A DNA stretch of 43,226 nt from Saprolegnia diclina VS20 (Eukaryota > Oomycota > Saprolegniomycetes > Saprolegniales > Saprolegniaceae): NCBI RefSeq assembly GCF_000281045.1, contig NW_008246097.1:408362-451587 (forward strand), written 5' to 3'. Positions 41,601-43,226 of this stretch are shown piece after piece. A program made the translations under genes and the position numbers. The stretch's first letter is position 1; each line of letters opens with the position of its first letter. The notes below the pieces were generated by a model that saw only the letters and a list, made by a program, of their open reading frames with translations, did not search any database and had not been told where the DNA came from.

Positions 41601-42290
41601 AACGAGACGCTCTCGTGGACGACGTTCTGGGAGTGGGTGAGCCTCGAAGCGGTGCGCAAGCTCGAAGCCCTCGAAGCCGAACAAGACGTCGAGTACAGTG
41701 GCGGGTGGTGGCCCCGGTACCTTGGCTCGTTTGTCTACGCTTCGCCGCCGGTGACCAAGCAGCTCCGGTCGCAGTCGGCGCCGGCGTCGCTGCTCAGCGC
41801 CGTTGTGGCAACGCCGCCCACATCGCTCGACCGGCCACGACGGCCGACAGTGACGAGCCGCAAGAGCCTGCACGTCGAAGCGGCCCAGCTCGAGTGCCTC
41901 GTCGACCACGACTGGCTCACCAAGGAGGACGCGTACCACCTCAAGACGCTCATGCTCTCGGACGACGAAGGGTTGCAAAAGTGCGCGCTGGAGACGATCC
42001 ACACGATGCAGGAGGCGTGGGAGGTCGAGAGCGAGGGCGGCTGCCTCATCACGTCGGCCTTCTCGCCCGTCGACGCGCCCGAAGTCGACGACGCGCACCA
42101 AGTGGAAGTGAATGGCGCGCCGCGCTACGACGAGCGCGAGTGCTTGGACGTCATGTGCTCACTTCTCTCGGCGGACGGCGTGCGAAGGCTCTTGCTCGAG
42201 CACGGCGTCGACGTCCCGGACACTGCGTCGTTCACCCACCGCGACCTGCACGGCCTCGCGCTCACATATTTGGCCGACGAGCCGCTGTAG
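38694..42290 (+). CDS. Lipase-like / DnaJ (J-domain) fusion protein with Gly-rich membrane segments
   Basis: Single exon of 1198 aa from ATG 38694; the frame is open a little further upstream without a better start. Residues about 60-330 resemble a class 3 lipase: [13 protein letters not shown] (nucleophile S127 in a GxSxxG-like elbow) and [12 protein letters not shown] (D236 as likely acid); the catalytic His was not assigned. Residues about 400-465 are a J domain with an intact HPD motif (427-429, RWHPDRW) and [14 protein letters not shown], so it should stimulate an Hsp70. Hydrophobic Gly/Ala-rich stretches at about 570-590 and 842-905 look like glycine-zipper membrane segments. An EF-hand-like loop starts at D935 ([13 protein letters not shown]). 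The remaining C-terminus is helical. The combination suggests a membrane-associated lipid hydrolase that recruits Hsp70; this is inference. Confidence 0.85.
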   Translation: MASRWDGAGVPDVLIAHAAVVCAAVASGDADRFLHEDPTVLPYSVYFNLPPLYASDEFVLVETPDCVVCCVKAPMVAQQLIEVTERQTTFQYAGRVHASFHKRAVYIRSVLEELTEATKPLVFTGHSTAGSIAQLCLLETLFRHCCSDELQFAIETIDADHRQKNPTTLSSLDELNESLQLDLEMLLPQPSVAAEMARRFFAIGFGAPCAASANCRELFTSLALPLQLITLVNEYDCIPSIYNVAQASSLAAKTTTKFIAISKATASLLGLFPTVERLDMEGSGLNLAPSVYIKMTWCILATTAYVNMTWSVLHKVFRQFQDHVLGPMWRDVQYVPFGRYAFLSKDSFELVVQDDADAILGTLQATLEVLSAHALWQHVMPAYLAQVLKRVDDRHPDMDHYERLQVPRDASSAAIVAAYRSLALRWHPDRWSRSCDSAELAFAEDMFKLLAEAYEVLSDPTTRAEYDASLAHAKCANAKLFPISLDDALLLFQREADKWQWVVRPMARSASNALGVARAKLTPHRFETGNHDNVFLGHKMRVLREDATITYVGRDDVLPSDRPVPSKLSGLTAASVVGGAVALGAGVALVMNAWSQYSDSMKRQRQAHTVHQMPPLYLERLLTDDVDDDDSLQVLEEFYDCLDELELARLQQSAEDTFFDCLESTLTICDDTEHRVVFPNGASVRTPFGSGVVVDASLDGIYEVEIHGLGTAYVQHSDVRRGGEAEVHGKEALLETKRKDLVALVVSRYALQSPAPASMLAVGTDAALDSGVKAAGGVALVKSMERLAPRVSSSAAPLAIAAILVDIGREYIEYRANRKKHGKWSTATSERLLMQRFRLKAGYHVAGGTGAAAGATLGAYGLTSSVGYWTGSAFLGPVGLAAATGAAVVGGMLGYFVGASAYSGTTKGYFSSLARATDEIERLEFGAKVLFTEFDQSGSGAVPIADGVALVQKLCRAAGLSPPDGMPTSNETLSWTTFWEWVSLEAVRKLEALEAEQDVEYSGGWWPRYLGSFVYASPPVTKQLRSQSAPASLLSAVVATPPTSLDRPRRPTVTSRKSLHVEAAQLECLVDHDWLTKEDAYHLKTLMLSDDEGLQKCALETIHTMQEAWEVESEGGCLITSAFSPVDAPEVDDAHQVEVNGAPRYDERECLDVMCSLLSADGVRRLLLEHGVDVPDTASFTHRDLHGLALTYLADEPL

Positions 42291-42641
42291 AGTTTACTAT
42301 CGTAATTTGCAACTTGTTGTGTCATATGAGGCATCAACTACCACAGGTTTTGGCGGTCGCTTTCCTCGGCGAGGGGTGAGGGGGTGAGAGACGTGGACGA
42401 TGCTGGGACCAGTGTCCTGACGAGGCACCCCAGAGTGGAGATGCTCAAAGAATATGGCAAAGCCTGTTGTCTGCCTCACTCTCAACGGACCAACTTCTCT
42501 AGGACGTGACTCATACGGCTGCACACACAAGGGAGGACGCACGGGTCTCATCGCCCAGCGTCGACAAGGCGATTCCTGCCGACCTAAAACGTGGTGGCGT
42601 GCGACCAGGTCAAGGCCGGTACCCGTCGAGGTGCAACTCAG

Positions 42642-42714
42642 ACTCAACGCAAACTCAACGCAGACTCGACGCAAACTCAACGCAGACTCGACGCAAACTC
42701 AACGCAGACTCAAC
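42642..42714. repeat. 11-bp minisatellite, about 6.6 copies
   Basis: Head-to-tail copies of ACTCRACGCAR. After the first copies, two variants (with CAACGCAG and CGACGCAA) alternate to form a 22-bp higher-order unit. Because 11 is not a multiple of 3, all three frames stay open and give Thr/Gln/Arg-rich nonsense peptides. Confidence 0.92.
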
Positions 42715-43083
42715 ATCACGGCGCCATCACTATCGCGTGCAATCTCAACTACCTCATGGAGGGTCGCGCGTGGTACTTGACTGCCAACGCTGCCTCAAAC
42801 ATTGCTCGACGTGCGCACGCGGACAGTTGTAATAGTCTAACTTTTCAATATACTAGCATATCATTTTGCCGAGCTTAAAAACAACAGCGCGACCAACACG
42901 AGCCTCCCTCTCCATGTCTTGAAATGCCTTGGCCCATCTGCTGCCCCACGAACGACGAGAATAGGGTGTGGGAGAAGTCCAACGGCGCAGTCCGACGACT
43001 CGCAGCTCGTTCTGAACAAGGTACTGGGGCGAACGTCCTCGTCGCCCTCGTACTAGTAGAAATGCGCAAGTGCCTCTGAAATG

Positions 43084-43103
43084 AGGTTAAATGCGTTTAA
43101 CCT
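43084..43103. repeat. Perfect 8-bp palindrome with 4-nt loop
   Basis: AGGTTAAA, TGCG, TTTAACCT. It could form a small hairpin or be a dyad protein-binding site; no gene next to it is resolved. Confidence 0.6.
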
Positions 43104-43226
43104 ACCGGACTACCAAACGCGAGTTTCTCCTGCTGTCGGCATCCAACGGCAACGCGACATGGCGTTTTAAGCTCCCCAAAGTCGTCTCTATATGCCTGCA
43201 ACGTATGAGCGATTTCATTTCGAATG

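Larger units (their letters stand above)
42291..43226. other. Terminal intergenic stretch
   Basis: 936 bp after the lipase/J-domain gene. It holds an 11-bp minisatellite (42642-42714) and a short palindrome (43084-43103). Frames at 42454-42878 are created by the repeat and are not considered genes. No exon could be supported near the right edge. Confidence 0.5.

Noticed and set aside
42642-42714. CRISPR-like direct repeats
   Set aside because: The copies are contiguous without spacers, and the genome is eukaryotic.
42454-42878. Three overlapping frames rich in Thr, Gln, Asn and Arg
   Set aside because: They are produced by the 11-bp minisatellite, which keeps all frames open.
1-43226. Transposons, tRNA or rRNA genes
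   Set aside because: No transposase or reverse transcriptase motif, terminal-repeat element or tRNA-like fold was recognised; a tRNAscan and a repeat-library search would be decisive.

Overview
The window looks like nuclear DNA of an oomycete-type stramenopile, most likely a water mould of the Saprolegniales. Genes are packed a few hundred bases apart on both strands. Coding sequence is GC-rich. Nearly every multi-exon gene is cut by very short introns (about 33-58 nt, mostly with GTAC or GTGC donors and TAG acceptors). The gene set is eukaryotic and includes flagellar/centriolar proteins (STIL, a CFAP97-like protein) together with TRAPPC8, Rab5, ORMDL and Mago nashi. The clade is inferred; no marker gene fixes the species. 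There is a 424-base run of N at 29008-29431.

Layout. 949-1801 (+): a Cys-rich type I membrane protein with a 7-nt first coding exon. 1844-3736 (-) and 6275-8230 (+): two inverted paralogues of a membrane-anchored RanBP2-zinc-finger/HECT ubiquitin ligase, flanking a coiled-coil gene (4210-5554, -). 8467-9645 (-) and 9897-12275 (+): an armadillo-like protein and a Tudor/C2/CFAP97-like coiled-coil protein sharing a 251-bp divergent promoter. 12618-12875 (-) and 14818-15060 (+): an inverted, almost identical pair of tiny secreted proteins flanking a GNAT acetyltransferase (13406-13876). 15364-17248 (+): a fusion of aspartyl/asparaginyl beta-hydroxylase and sulfotransferase. 17536-21595 (-): TRAPPC8. 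22156-24533 (-): STIL. 25720-26241 (+): ORMDL. 26412-27159 (-): Rab5. 28073-28791 (-): Mago nashi. 29607-33569 (+): one protein with two complete glutaminase units, the first with a lost catalytic serine. 33755-36011 (-): a tail-anchored TPR protein. 36801-37396 (-): a small acidic protein. 38694-42290 (+): a lipase-like/J-domain fusion.

No operon-like logic is expected or seen. TRAPPC8, Rab5 and ORMDL act in vesicle traffic and sphingolipid control. STIL and the CFAP97-like protein point to centrioles and flagella. The most unusual content is the set of multidomain fusions (AspH-sulfotransferase, double glutaminase, lipase-J domain) and the two recent inverted duplications in the first 15 kb. 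Exon boundaries were assigned by reading frame and GT-AG sites only, so each model needs transcript support. Two stretches (1-948 and 37397-38693) hold coding-like blocks that could not be resolved into genes.
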